DNA of 64,000 bases from NCBI RefSeq assembly GCF_005221325.1, contig NZ_CP039888.1, positions 682,001-746,000 of the forward strand. The letters are read 5' to 3'. The translations under genes and the position numbers were made by a program. Positions 1-7,975 of this stretch are shown here, piece after piece. Position 1 is the first letter of the stretch. Each line of letters begins with the position of its first letter. The notes below the pieces were generated by a model. That model was not told where the DNA came from and searched no databases. It worked only from the letters and a program-made list of their open reading frames with translations. This DNA comes from Agrobacterium tumefaciens. Lineage in GTDB: Bacteria; Pseudomonadota; Alphaproteobacteria; Rhizobiales; Rhizobiaceae.

Positions 1-72
1 GCCTATGCCGAAGCCCGTTCGCGGCTCGCCAAGGAAATGGGTCTCGGCCAGCGCCGCAAGGCCAGCCGCTGA
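1..72 (+). CDS. ros: Ros/MucR family zinc-finger transcriptional regulator, C-terminal end only
   Basis: Only the last 23 codons are inside the window; the reading frame is open from base 1 and ends at TGA 70-72. The residues AYAEARSRLAKEMGLGQRRK followed by ASR match the conserved C-terminal tail of agrobacterial Ros and rhizobial MucR as I remember them. That family carries a single C2H2-type zinc finger (outside the window) and represses virulence, exopolysaccharide and motility genes. A stem-loop terminator lies about 110 bases downstream. The identification rests on a short but very characteristic tail, so the family is well supported while the exact paralogue is inferred. Confidence 0.85.
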   Translation, partial: AYAEARSRLAKEMGLGQRRKASR

Positions 73-94
73 TTGTAACGACGGTCCGGCCTGT

Positions 95-117
95 CCTTCT
101 CCCCGGTGGGGAGAAGG
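95..117. repeat. Short rhizobial palindrome (type B, CCTTCTCCCC core)
   Basis: Perfect inverted repeat: CCTTCTCCCC (95-104), 3-base loop, GGGGAGAAGG (108-117). The same core recurs in this window at 26456, 33357, 38656 and 58981, always between genes, so it is a dispersed intergenic element (RIME-like) rather than a gene-specific site. Confidence 0.7.
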
Positions 118-185
118 CGGCAAGGCTCAGACGTTTGCCCATACAGGCTATTTTGACGTCGTCTCTTTGCGTATGGAAAATGTCC

Positions 186-211
186 AGCCGGTCCATCGAC
201 CGGCTTTTTTA
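186..211 (+). terminator. Rho-independent terminator of ros
   Basis: Stem AGCCGGTC (186-193), loop CATC, stem GACCGGCT (198-205), followed directly by a T-rich tract TTTTTTATT. The orientation and position 114 bases after the ros stop fit termination of ros transcription. The remaining 160 bases up to the next gene show no further feature. Confidence 0.85.
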
Positions 212-374
212 TTGCCGCGCGGAATCTCGGATGAGGAAAAAAATCCTTCCCCGCTGGTGCTTTTTTGTAAAAAACAGCGCGAAATCAATCGATAAACTTG
301 CGAAGGCAAAATCGTACTTCCCCGCATCCGTCCGCAGGTGTATGAATTAATTCCTATTCGTAGAGGAGTTGCAT

Positions 375-797
375 ATGCCGTCGGATACATCGCTTCTGTC
401 TGCCGCCGCGCGGCCTCGCATGCAGGTCGTTCATCGCCCCTTCAGTCACTGGCCGCCGGTTGCCGGGCGGGAGGAGGTTGCCCGTCTTTGCCGTCTGGTG
501 CGGCAGCTCACCGGCGAGATGGTGCAATTGACGGGTGATCGCTTTGCGGCGCGTCGTGACCGCCGGCGCATCGAATGCCATATCCGCCAGATCGCCATGT
601 ATGTCTGCCATGTCGCGCTCGGCATCCCCATGTCCGATATCGGCCCCTGCTTTGGCCGGGACAGGACGACGGTGGGCCATGCCTGCCAGGTGGTCGAGGA
701 TCGGCGTGACGAGCCGGCCTTCGATGAGTTCGTCGCCGTGCTGGAGCGGCTGGTCGTCGGCATTTTCAGCGTGATGAAAGGGGGAAGGGATGAGTGA
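375..797 (+). CDS. DnaA domain IV-like (helix-turn-helix) protein without AAA+ domain
   Basis: A 140-residue protein whose middle resembles the DNA-binding domain IV of the replication initiator DnaA: a block around residues 65-115 reads RQIAMYVCHVALGIPMSDIG then CFGRDRTTVGHACQ, close to the DnaA signature in which R-D-H-T-T-V contacts the DnaA box. The N-terminal oligomerisation and ATPase domains of DnaA are absent. Start chosen at ATG 375 because GAGGAG (363-368) sits 6 bases upstream; an in-frame TTG at 369 overlaps that site. The stop overlaps the next gene (ATG at 790), suggesting coupled translation. Such proteins are annotated in Rhizobiales as DnaA-domain-containing proteins; a role in DnaA-box occupancy or transcription is inference. 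Confidence 0.8.
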   Translation: MPSDTSLLSAAARPRMQVVHRPFSHWPPVAGREEVARLCRLVRQLTGEMVQLTGDRFAARRDRRRIECHIRQIAMYVCHVALGIPMSDIGPCFGRDRTTVGHACQVVEDRRDEPAFDEFVAVLERLVVGIFSVMKGGRDE

Positions 798-1617
798 ATT
801 GAAAAACGCCCAGACCGCTTCCGCACATCGTGTCCTGCTGCGGCTTCTGCGCTGCATCGCGGCCGGCGCGGCCGATATTGCCGAGGAGAGGGATGAGATC
901 GTCCTGCGCCGCAGGCGCCCGGGACAGGCGGTCCAGCGGTTTCCGGCAGAAACGGTGCGGCTTGCCGTGTCTTCCGGTCTGGTCGAGTGGCGGCAGAACA
1001 GCCTTTCCGCGGCACCGCCGCTTGCCTCCTATCTGAAACGGGCAATGGCAAAGGACCGGGACGAGGTGTTTCAGGAGCAGCACCGGGATATCAAGACCGT
1101 TATTGTGGAGATCGACGAAACGAAGCAGCAGGCCCGTCGCAACCTCAACACCTCGCCGCTGACCAGCCTTTCACGGTTGAAGGAGCGGGATGGCAGCGCA
1201 TTTTTCCCTGAAGACGCACTGGCGGCGGGCGAGCGTCTCGCCGCCGATTTTCATCGCGGCCATCTCAACCCCAGGGTCACGGCGACATGGGAGCCGCGCA
1301 TTGCCAGCCGCAGCAAGGGGGAGGCGGGAGGCGCACTTGATCTTAACGAGGCAGCAATGGCCGCAAGAACGCGGTTTTCCCGCGCGGCGGATGCGATGGG
1401 ACCGGAACTCTCGGGCGTTGCCATCGATATCTGCTGCTTTGAGAAGGGGCTGGAGACGGTGGAGCGGGAAAGGTTGTGGCCGGCGCGCTCGGCAAAATTG
1501 CTGCTGAGGGCCGCGCTGCTCTCGCTCGCCCGCCACTATGCGCCGCCTGTGAACCACGCGCAGGGCAGGGATCGCCATTGGGGCGATGCGGATTATCGCC
1601 CTTCGATGACGCGGTGA
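790..1617 (+). CDS. DUF6456 domain-containing protein
   Basis: A 275-residue protein with no signal peptide or membrane segment. The C-terminal half (about residues 150-245, including LAAGERLAADFHRG and the segment around ICCFEKGLETVE) matches what I recall of DUF6456, a family found next to the DnaA-like gene in rhizobia. The N-terminal part is basic and may bind nucleic acid. It overlaps the upstream DnaA-domain gene by 8 bases, so the two are probably translated together and may act together. Function unknown. It converges with sufE, with only 3 bases between the two stop codons. Confidence 0.75.
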   Translation: MSELKNAQTASAHRVLLRLLRCIAAGAADIAEERDEIVLRRRRPGQAVQRFPAETVRLAVSSGLVEWRQNSLSAAPPLASYLKRAMAKDRDEVFQEQHRDIKTVIVEIDETKQQARRNLNTSPLTSLSRLKERDGSAFFPEDALAAGERLAADFHRGHLNPRVTATWEPRIASRSKGEAGGALDLNEAAMAARTRFSRAADAMGPELSGVAIDICCFEKGLETVERERLWPARSAKLLLRAALLSLARHYAPPVNHAQGRDRHWGDADYRPSMTR

Positions 1618-1620
1618 CGC

Positions 1621-2037
1621 TCAGGCGGCGAGCAGCCGCGCTTCCTCGCGAATACGATTGATCATCGAACGCAGCCCGTTGCCGCGCCTCGAAGAAAGAT
1701 TCTCCACGAGACGCATTTTGTTGAACACATCAATGGCGTCGAGGCTGGCGATTTCGGAGGCCCTTTTGCCGGAATAGATGGCGAGAACTATTGCGACGAG
1801 GCCACGCACGATTTCCCCGTCGGAATCTCCTTCAAAGGTCATGACGGGATTCTCTGTGCCGTGGCGGTGGCTGATAAGCCAAACCTTACTAAGACAACCA
1901 GGAACGTAAGTCTCAGGCGCACGCTTGTCCTCCGGCAGCTCGGGAAGCGCCTTGCCGAGTTCGATGACATAACGATAGCGGTCCTCCCAGTCGTCGAGGA
2001 AAGCGAAGTCGTCAAGGATCGTTTCGAGAGAGGCCAT
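1621..2037 (-). CDS. sufE: SufE family cysteine desulfuration protein
   Basis: A 138-residue cytoplasmic protein matching SufE in length and sequence. SufE accepts persulfide sulfur from the desulfurase SufS and passes it to the SufBCD scaffold for Fe-S cluster assembly. The acceptor cysteine is visible in the motif YVPGCLSKVWL (Cys48), and the C-terminal region SRRGNGLRSMINRIREEA is typical. The gene stands alone, away from a suf operon, as is common for the rhizobial stand-alone SufE. It is separated from the upstream DUF5330 gene by a terminator, so it probably has its own promoter in 2038-2116. Confidence 0.9.
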   Translation of the reverse strand: MASLETILDDFAFLDDWEDRYRYVIELGKALPELPEDKRAPETYVPGCLSKVWLISHRHGTENPVMTFEGDSDGEIVRGLVAIVLAIYSGKRASEIASLDAIDVFNKMRLVENLSSRRGNGLRSMINRIREEARLLAA

Positions 2038-2116
2038 GGTTGCGCCGTATCATCCGTTATTCAATGTCTTTCCTAGGATATAGGGGAAGTGAGCGCGGTT
2101 TTGAACCATGTGCAAG

Positions 2117-2148
2117 AAAAAGCCCACGGAAAACAGGTTTCCGTGGGC
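2117..2148 (-). terminator. Rho-independent terminator of the DUF5330 gene
   Basis: Stem GCCCACGGAAA (2122-2132), loop of 5, stem TTTCCGTGGGC (2138-2148). Read on the minus strand the GC-rich stem is followed by TTTTTCTT, so it terminates leftward transcription from the gene ending at 2248. The plus-strand reading has no T tract. Confidence 0.85.
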
Positions 2149-2247
2149 AAGTCAGGCAGGCAGTCGGCGGACGGATACCTCCGTCTGCAAATAAATGGCG
2201 CGGCGCTGGCAAAAATCAGGGGCCGGCGAGATCAGGGACCGACAAGA

Positions 2248-2673
2248 TCAGGGAGTTGGGCGCTTCTGCGGCAGGGGGATGACGGTGCCGGTTTTCAGCA
2301 TGTCGGCCTCTCCGGGAAATTCGACGCTGACGACGGGTGCTGCGGCGAGCTTTTCGATCTCGGCGGCGACATCAGCGGCAGGAGCGGGCTTCTCACCGGA
2401 GGCAAGCTGCTTGTCCAGCAGTTCATAGGCGACTTTTGCGCCTTCCTTTGCGCGCTCGCCGAGAGCATGGAAGGTTTCGGCGCCCTTGACGCAGACGTCG
2501 GGCTTTTCGATGCAGATGGCGCTGACATAACGATAGGCTTCACCTGCGGCCGAAACGGCGCTAGGGAGATCAAATGCCGAAGGTTCCTTGGTCGGATCGT
2601 TGCTGCTGCCGACATAGGACAGCGCCACGAGCACCAGCGAAAACCAGAATGTTCCTTTGATCAGAAACCACAT
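2248..2673 (-). CDS. DUF5330 domain-containing protein
   Basis: A 141-residue protein beginning MWFLIKGTFWFSLVLVALSYV, a single N-terminal hydrophobic segment (residues 4-22) that may be a membrane anchor or an uncleaved signal. The rest is Ala/Glu-rich with two cysteines (AICIEKPDVCVKG, about residues 52-62) that could form a disulfide, and a C-terminal Pro-rich tail ending LPQKRPTP. This matches the rhizobial DUF5330 family. Likely periplasmic; function unknown. It is a single gene followed by its own terminator. Confidence 0.75.
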   Translation of the reverse strand: MWFLIKGTFWFSLVLVALSYVGSSNDPTKEPSAFDLPSAVSAAGEAYRYVSAICIEKPDVCVKGAETFHALGERAKEGAKVAYELLDKQLASGEKPAPAADVAAEIEKLAAAPVVSVEFPGEADMLKTGTVIPLPQKRPTP

Positions 2674-3142
2674 TGTCAGACACCCTGCCAGATGATCTTT
2701 GTTTTCTAAAGCCCCGCCCGCTTTCGGGTCATCGGCCTTTGTCCCGTTTTTTGGGCTTGTGATGAAGCTACAGGCGACCGGCGAACAGCCGATTGCAAAA
2801 AGCGGCGCAATTTAATTCAAATTGTATCTATTCTCCTCGTATCGGGACGTGCGCCATCAATTCATTCGCATTTTAACAGTCCATGTTAAGCATAATTGCG
2901 ACAGAGGCCACGCGTTCCGGGGCAAAGCGGCGGCAAGCCTTGCCACAAAGGTTAACACGATGGCGAAAATGAAGCGAAATCCGTCGCTTACCCGTCATTA
3001 ACCATGATTGGCAAAGCTTGGAATAAATGCCCCGTAATGGGACTGCGGCACATTTGACGGGCCTTTGGCGTCATTCTTTTTATCCATTCCTTAAGCCGCC
3101 GCCTTCTATTGTCGGAGCCGTTAGAACCGCCTCAGGGATTCG
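2674..3142. other. Intergenic region upstream of divJ and the DUF5330 gene, with CtrA-like half sites
   Basis: No gene seen in 469 bases. The region is divergent and AT-richer than its surroundings. It contains TTAACCAT at 2998-3005, which matches the strong half of the alphaproteobacterial CtrA box, with a degenerate partner (CTTA at 2987) at the correct spacing, plus further TTAA pairs at 2873-2889 (spacing 9 rather than 7) and GGTTAAC at 2950. Promoters for both flanking genes are expected here. Confidence 0.5.
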
Positions 3143-4693
3143 GTGTTGGTATTGCGTAATATGAGAGAAAAAGCGGTCGCATTGGTCGACCATGCCGCGG
3201 GCAGATGGCTTGCGCGCATGGAAGAGGACGCCGAAAGGCGTGCCGGAACCATTGCACGCCTGCGCCGGCTGATCGCCTTCAGCGCCGTCGGCCTTTTTGT
3301 TGTACCAACCCTGTTCAGCCTCGTTTTCAGCCCCGCCATCGCGCTGCCAATCGGCGCTGCCCTGGTGCTGGCGCTGTTTCTAGCCGCCGCCGCGCTGATG
3401 ATTGCCTTTTCGCGTCCCGCACGCGGCTTCTCTTCCCTTTCTGCCCCTTCCGGCGATGAGGATCTGATCGCCGCCGCGCAGGTGCCCGGTCTCGTTCTCA
3501 CCCTTAATGAAAACGGTCTCGTCGAACGCATCTCCGGCCGCGACCGCGACAGTTTCCCCGCTGATCTCAAGGCCAGCAAGGGCGAGGTCTTCGCCGAATA
3601 TGTCTATGTCTCCGATCGCATCGAACTGATGCAGGCCTTCGACCTGCTACGGCAGGGCGAGGACAAGGCGACCGCCGAGCTTCGGTTCGAAACGGGTGCA
3701 AAATCGCGCCAGGCGCAATTCATGCACGTCCGCATCGAGATGACCGCGATCCGCGGCGCGACCGGCCGCCTGCGCCGCATCGTCGCCCAGCTTTCCGATG
3801 TGACTGATATGGAACGCCTGCGCCGCGATGTGGCCCGCAAGGCGGCGGAGGCGGAATCGGCCAATGACGCCAAGTCGCGTTTCCTTGCAGCCGTCAGCCA
3901 TGAGTTGCGCACGCCGCTCAACGCCGTCCTCGGTTTTTCCGATATTCTGGCAGGCGAATATTTCGGTCGGCTGGAAAATGACCGCCAGCGGGAATATGTC
4001 GGCCTCATCCGCCAGTCCGGCGCGCATCTCCTGTCCGTCGTCAACACCATGCTGGATATGAGTAAGCTCGAAGCCGGTCGTTACGAATTGCTGATGGAAA
4101 GCTTCCCGATTTCGGAGACCATAGCGTCCTGCGAGGCCATGCTCGGCCTGCAGGCAAAGGAAAAAGGCCTGACATTGACCAGCCGCATCCAGCGCGGTAT
4201 CGGCGAAATCTCCGCCGATCAGCGCGCCATCCGGCAGGTCCTCATCAATCTCGCCGGCAATGCCATCAAATTCACCGATGCGGGTGGTGTGGTGTCGATC
4301 GATGCCGCGCGTGAAGGTGGGATGCTGAAGCTGACGGTGAGCGATACCGGCATCGGCATCGCGTCCGACAAGATAGAATTGCTGGGCCAGCCCTTCATGC
4401 AGGTTCAGAATGAATATACCCGTCGCTATGAGGGCACGGGTCTGGGATTGTCCCTGGTCAAGGGGCTTGTGGCATTGCATGGCGGCACTTTCGTCATCGC
4501 CAGCAAGCCCGGCGAGGGAACGGTCGTAACGATCACCTTGCCTGCCGACGGCTCCGGCATGGCGGGTGGCGGTGAAAACGCTGAAACCGAATGCATGGTG
4601 GAATTCCCGCCCCGCATCCGCCAACTCGGCGATATGGCCGCGAAGATGAAGAAGGATGGTGACGATGGCCCCGCGAAAGCGAAAATCGCCTAA
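3143..4693 (+). CDS. divJ: DivJ-type membrane sensor histidine kinase
   Basis: A 516-residue hybrid-less histidine kinase. A cytoplasmic N-terminus is followed by two adjacent membrane helices (about residues 43-65 and 68-90), a PAS-like region (110-230), then HisKA with SHELRTPLNAVLGFSDIL (phospho-acceptor His253) and an ATPase domain with N box (LINLAGNAIKFTD), G1 (SDTGIGIA) and G2 (GTGLGLSLVKG). The close-packed membrane helices, lack of a periplasmic domain and PleC/DivJ-like H box fit DivJ, which phosphorylates DivK to control CtrA and division in this order; gene order around ros also fits agrobacterial divJ as I remember it. The start is uncertain: GTG 3143, TTG 3146 or ATG 3161 are all possible, with AGGGA at 3134-3138. 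The 3' end overlaps the next gene. Confidence 0.75.
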   Translation: MLVLRNMREKAVALVDHAAGRWLARMEEDAERRAGTIARLRRLIAFSAVGLFVVPTLFSLVFSPAIALPIGAALVLALFLAAAALMIAFSRPARGFSSLSAPSGDEDLIAAAQVPGLVLTLNENGLVERISGRDRDSFPADLKASKGEVFAEYVYVSDRIELMQAFDLLRQGEDKATAELRFETGAKSRQAQFMHVRIEMTAIRGATGRLRRIVAQLSDVTDMERLRRDVARKAAEAESANDAKSRFLAAVSHELRTPLNAVLGFSDILAGEYFGRLENDRQREYVGLIRQSGAHLLSVVNTMLDMSKLEAGRYELLMESFPISETIASCEAMLGLQAKEKGLTLTSRIQRGIGEISADQRAIRQVLINLAGNAIKFTDAGGVVSIDAAREGGMLKLTVSDTGIGIASDKIELLGQPFMQVQNEYTRRYEGTGLGLSLVKGLVALHGGTFVIASKPGEGTVVTITLPADGSGMAGGGENAETECMVEFPPRIRQLGDMAAKMKKDGDDGPAKAKIA

Positions 4694-5576
4694 GAAAACA
4701 ACGGCCCAGATCGGCGCCGGATTTGTTTCCTTGGTGGTTTCGGCCATCGGGCGCGAAATCCTGCGCCATCCGAAACTGGTCGGCAGCTGCGGCGCCTTTG
4801 CGGTTGTCTTCGGTTTTGTCGCCGCCAATGCGCTCTGGTATCAGCCGGGCGTCCACCCGACGCCCTTCCTGCGCACGCGCGATGCGGAAAACCCGAACGG
4901 TATTGCCGGTTATCGCCCGACCGAACCACTCGGCACGCACGGCAACGTCACCACCTTCCGTATAGAGCGGCCGGCAGAAAACGAGACGGCGCAACCCCCG
5001 GCCGCAACTGAAACCGCGGCACTTCCCGCCGCCGACACCCAGAAGCCGCAGCAGATCGTCGCCGATATTCAGGCCGAACTCAGGAAACGCGGGCTATATG
5101 AAGGCGAGGCGGATGGCCGCATGGGGCCGAGGACCGCCGCCGCCATCATGTTCTTCGAGGAAACGCTGGGCATGGAGCAGACCGGCGAGCCGACGACCCG
5201 CGTGCTGGCGGCACTGAAGATCGATGGCGCGACGGTTGCCGCGATCCCGAAAGACCGGCCTTCCGACACCAGCGGCGGCGTCGAGATCGATCCCGTCGCG
5301 GCCGCCATCCGCAAGGCGGAGGCACCGCGCCCGAAAGCTGAGCCGGCTTCCCTCAACACTTCGGCCAATGCCGCCAAACCGGCAAGCCGCGACCTGATCG
5401 CCAAAATCCAGCAGGGGCTGATCAACATCGCTTATGCCGATGTGAAAGTGGACGGTGTGGCCGGGCAACAGACCCGCAATGCCATCCGCGCGTTTGAAAA
5501 ACACTATCGCCTGCCGGAAACCGGCGAGCCGAGCGAGGTTGTGCTGAAGAAGCTGAAGTCGATCGGGGCGCTTTAG
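4665..5576 (+). CDS. Membrane-anchored peptidoglycan-binding protein (two PG_binding_1 repeats)
   Basis: A protein of about 303 residues with a basic N-terminus (PRKRKSPKK), one membrane helix (about residues 40-60, AFAVVFGFVAANALWY), a low-complexity linker rich in Pro/Ala, and two PG_binding_1 domains: the first around QIVADIQAELRKRGLYEG with GRMGPRTAAAI, the second near the C-terminus with LIAKIQQGLINIAY and GVAGQQTRNAIRAFE. It is therefore a periplasm-facing, wall-associated protein. Start taken at ATG 4665 because GAAGGA (4651-4656) is 8 bases upstream; ATG 4656 is also in frame but lies on that site. It overlaps divJ by 29 bases, so the two are co-transcribed, linking the polarity kinase with the wall. 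Confidence 0.8.
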   Translation: MAPRKRKSPKKTTAQIGAGFVSLVVSAIGREILRHPKLVGSCGAFAVVFGFVAANALWYQPGVHPTPFLRTRDAENPNGIAGYRPTEPLGTHGNVTTFRIERPAENETAQPPAATETAALPAADTQKPQQIVADIQAELRKRGLYEGEADGRMGPRTAAAIMFFEETLGMEQTGEPTTRVLAALKIDGATVAAIPKDRPSDTSGGVEIDPVAAAIRKAEAPRPKAEPASLNTSANAAKPASRDLIAKIQQGLINIAYADVKVDGVAGQQTRNAIRAFEKHYRLPETGEPSEVVLKKLKSIGAL

Positions 5577-5617
5577 ATTTAATCTTCCGGAGGGTTGACG
5601 GCGGACCGAAGGTGCTT

Positions 5618-5790
5618 GGGGCTTTACCCCCCTCTGCCCTGCCGGGCATCTCCCCCTCAAGGGGGGAGATCGGTATGCGGCAAGGTCTCGCCCATCTCGA
5701 CGCTTGAGAATGGAGCAGTGAAAGAGCCTCCTGCCGATCTCCCCCCCTTGAGGGGGAGATGCCCGGCAGGGCAGAGGGGGGTGAAGCCCC
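5618..5790. repeat. Paired inverted rhizobial repeat elements (type A)
   Basis: Two near-identical elements of about 56 bases (5618-5673 and 5734-5790) in opposite orientation, each holding a CCCTGCCGGGCATCTCCCCC core and an inner palindrome CTCCCCCTCAAGGGGGGAG. Together they could form a very long hairpin with a 60-base loop. The same arrangement occurs at 10889-11074. This is a RIME-like intergenic mosaic element; it may also act as a transcription barrier after the upstream gene. Confidence 0.8.
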
Positions 5791-5857
5791 GCGCACCCTC
5801 GGCCGCTTAAAATCAACATTGAGAGCACGTCCCACCGTTTCCACCGAAAGCAAACCC

Positions 5858-6214
5858 ATGCGCCTCAAATCCGAAATGTTCGTCTCAGCCCTCATCCGCC
5901 GCGTCTTTGCCGCCGGTGGATTTGCCGCTGTCGAAAAGAAAGGCGCAGAGGAGGCGGGGGCGATCTTCGTTCGCCAGCGGCTGCGCGACGGCCGCGAGAA
6001 TCTCTATGGGCCCGCCCCGCAGAGTTTCGCCGATGACGAGGACATCATCCGCGCCGAGCGTCGTTTCGAAACGCGTCTGGCCGGTGTGGAGGGCGAGGAA
6101 AGTGCTGCCCTGCTGGAAAGGGAGAGGCGGTTCGACAGCGACCTGTGGGTCGTGGAGATCGAGACCGATGAGATCGGCACGCTGCTGACGCTGGTAGACC
6201 GGCCGCAGGCATAG
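5858..6214 (+). CDS. DUF1491 family protein
   Basis: A 118-residue soluble protein starting MRLKSEMFVSALIRRVFAAG, then GAIFVRQRLRDGRENLYGPA and ending in a segment LWVVEIETDEIGTLLTLVDR. These blocks match DUF1491, a short family nearly restricted to alphaproteobacteria. No catalytic motif or membrane segment is seen. It stands alone behind the repeat pair. The start at ATG 5858 is chosen because the frame before it runs through the repeat and is unlikely to be coding. Confidence 0.8.
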   Translation: MRLKSEMFVSALIRRVFAAGGFAAVEKKGAEEAGAIFVRQRLRDGRENLYGPAPQSFADDEDIIRAERRFETRLAGVEGEESAALLERERRFDSDLWVVEIETDEIGTLLTLVDRPQA

Positions 6215-6275
6215 AACTGTCCGGTCAGGGCCTGCCTCTTCGATCCGTGAAGATGCGGGGCCAGCCTGCCTACCC

Positions 6276-7205
6276 TTACGTCCCGGTTCTCTGCGCCGCC
6301 GGTGCGCTGCGGCTCGGCCGTTCGCGACCATGCGTATAGCTGTCGGCGCGACGCCAGCTTTCCAGCCGCTCTTCGCATTCCACAATGTCGAGGCCATCGA
6401 GCAGGGCTTCCGCGCGGCTCATGTCGCCTTCGGCGGCGGAAAGATGCGGATAGAAGCACTGCAGGACGAAGGCCGCCTCGGAAAATTCCATTCCAAGCCC
6501 GGTCAAAGTCGTGGCCAACTGCATACCTGATATATCGAGCATGATGCGCTCCGACAGCCAGTAGCTGGAAGACAGCGAATCCGCCAGCGCCACCGCAAAT
6601 TGCCGGGCGTTGCGTTCACGCGCGAAACGGACGAGCAGCGCTTCCTGCACCTCGCTCAGGCGGCGAAGGCCGAGGATATCGTTTTCCGGGCGGTTGAGGT
6701 GATGCGCCATCTGCTTGATCCGCTGGCGCATTTCTTCTTCGAGTGCGGAGACGGCGGCGATGTTGTCGGTCTTTTCTTCCGCTTTCGGCTCTTCGGAGCT
6801 TGCCGCCGTCTGCGGTTCCGCGACGTCAGTCTCCTCGTCCGGCCGTTTTAGGTCTTCCGCATGGCGCAGCCCGACGAGCGCATCGATGACGGTGGGGGAG
6901 AGGTCTTCGCGCCGGACGATGGTGCGCGCATGGGCCGCCCCTTGCGTGCGGGCAATGGTGATCAGCGTGTCGTCGTCAAGGCATTTGGAGGAAATGAGGA
7001 AGGGTGCCGCAAGCGAAATCGGCTGGCAGGCAATGAAGAAGGCGACGGCCGAAGGCACGCTCGGATGCTGCGAAAGCGCTGCAATCGCCTCGCGCTTGGC
7101 TTCCTCGGTGGAGGCGTTGAAAAGCGGCATGAAAAGTTCGGCGAACTGCCGGAGGTCCGTTTTTGACGGATGGGAAACAGTCTCGAAATTCGTCACCGTG
7201 GCCAT
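6276..7205 (-). CDS. DUF2336 domain-containing protein
   Basis: About 309 residues, largely alpha-helical and resembling HEAT-like repeats: RQFAELFMPLFNASTEEAKR and ALSQHPSVPSAVAFFIACQP near the N-terminus, then AHARTIVRREDLSPTVIDAL. These match DUF2336, an alphaproteobacterial family of unknown function. A charged linker (PDEETDVAEPQTAASSEEPK, about residues 120-140) separates it from a helical C-terminal domain. Start at ATG 7205; an upstream in-frame GTG at 7214 is also possible, with GAGGAAG just before it. A CtrA-type box lies 284 bases upstream, so cell-cycle control is possible but unproven. Confidence 0.75.
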   Translation of the reverse strand: MATVTNFETVSHPSKTDLRQFAELFMPLFNASTEEAKREAIAALSQHPSVPSAVAFFIACQPISLAAPFLISSKCLDDDTLITIARTQGAAHARTIVRREDLSPTVIDALVGLRHAEDLKRPDEETDVAEPQTAASSEEPKAEEKTDNIAAVSALEEEMRQRIKQMAHHLNRPENDILGLRRLSEVQEALLVRFARERNARQFAVALADSLSSSYWLSERIMLDISGMQLATTLTGLGMEFSEAAFVLQCFYPHLSAAEGDMSRAEALLDGLDIVECEERLESWRRADSYTHGRERPSRSAPAAQRTGT

Positions 7206-7488
7206 AAGTACCACATCTTTCTTCCTCACGGCTCTTGGCCTCTCAAGTTCTCGAAACCGGTCGGTCAACGCACTACCCAACAAACGCAAACACAATATCG
7301 GCTCAAACTAGAGCAAATCCGTTGACGTCCTGTTAACTATGGGGGGTGGCAAGAGGGAATCTGCCTCTTTCAACAAGGAAATTTTAAAACCTTCAAAGCG
7401 GCTTAAAAGCCGTGGAACTTTACCGCATCGCCTTGGTTTTCAACGGGTGCGTCCGCAGGAGCAATAAGTGAGGGCGCGGCAATTAGGG

Positions 7489-7504
7489 TTAACGGATCAT
7501 TAAC
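7489..7504. promoter_or_regulatory. Candidate CtrA-binding box (TTAA-N7-TTAAC)
   Basis: TTAA (7489-7492), seven bases, TTAAC (7500-7504) gives an exact match to the CtrA consensus TTAA-N7-TTAAC. The box is extended to a palindrome GGTTAA-N7-TTAACC. It lies in the divergent region between the DUF2336 gene (leftward) and the small gene at 7767 (rightward). The rest of 7206-7599 shows no gene. Confidence 0.5.
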
Positions 7505-7599
7505 CTCTGTCTGTTTGTAATTTCATGGGCAGTATTAGGATTCCATGTTATTCTGATCTACGGAATAAATGCAAAAATGGCATGTGAAGCCTGAATCTG

Positions 7600-7717
7600 C
7601 GCACGATCGCCTTATAAGAATCGCTTTGGATTTTTGGATCGTGCGAAAACCAGTCTGTGGACTGGCCTATGCGCAATGTGATGGTGATGAAATTCCCGAC
7701 GCAAGACGAGGCTTGCG
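7600..7717 (+). other. Structured leader or small RNA with three consecutive stem-loops
   Basis: Three perfect stems follow one another: CGCACGATC (7600-7608) with GATCGTGCG (7637-7645); CCAGTC (7650-7655) with GACTGG (7660-7665); CGCAAG (7700-7705) with CTTGCG (7712-7717). A 31-codon ORF (ATG 7669 to TGA 7764) runs through the third stem and ends three bases before the next start codon, with the downstream ribosome-binding site inside its last codons. Either a leader with a coupled upstream peptide or an independent small RNA would fit. Confidence 0.4.
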
Positions 7718-7766
7718 CGGTTCCCATGGGCAACATTGACAATCATGTCCCGAAGAGGAGATGAGC

Positions 7767-7955
7767 ATGGCAGAGATTATTCCAATTGGCGACGCCCGAC
7801 GAAGCCTGCGCCCCGCTGGCGTGGTTGGACAGGTGATCGGCCCGGCGAAGGTCGTGCTGTTTACTGGCGTTCGTTATGAAAAACGCGATGCGGAGCCAAC
7901 AGGCAAAGTCGCGCGCAAGGGCAAATCCGCAGCGGAAACCGCCCTCAAGTCCTGA
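7767..7955 (+). CDS. Small hypothetical protein (62 aa)
   Basis: A 62-residue basic protein (MAEIIPIGDARRSLRPAGVV at the start, Lys/Ala-rich tail) with no recognised family. The start is ATG 7767, with GAGGAG (7755-7760) 6 bases upstream; the in-frame ATG 7761 directly abuts that site. The strong ribosome-binding site supports translation. No membrane segment or cysteine is present. Function unknown; the structured leader upstream suggests post-transcriptional control. Confidence 0.6.
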   Translation: MAEIIPIGDARRSLRPAGVVGQVIGPAKVVLFTGVRYEKRDAEPTGKVARKGKSAAETALKS

Positions 7956-7975
7956 TTACCGACAATGAACCGACG

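Noticed and set aside
7548..7742. A 64-codon minus-strand frame opposite the structured leader
   Set aside because: No ribosome-binding site, and the composition follows the stems on the plus strand; treated as a shadow.
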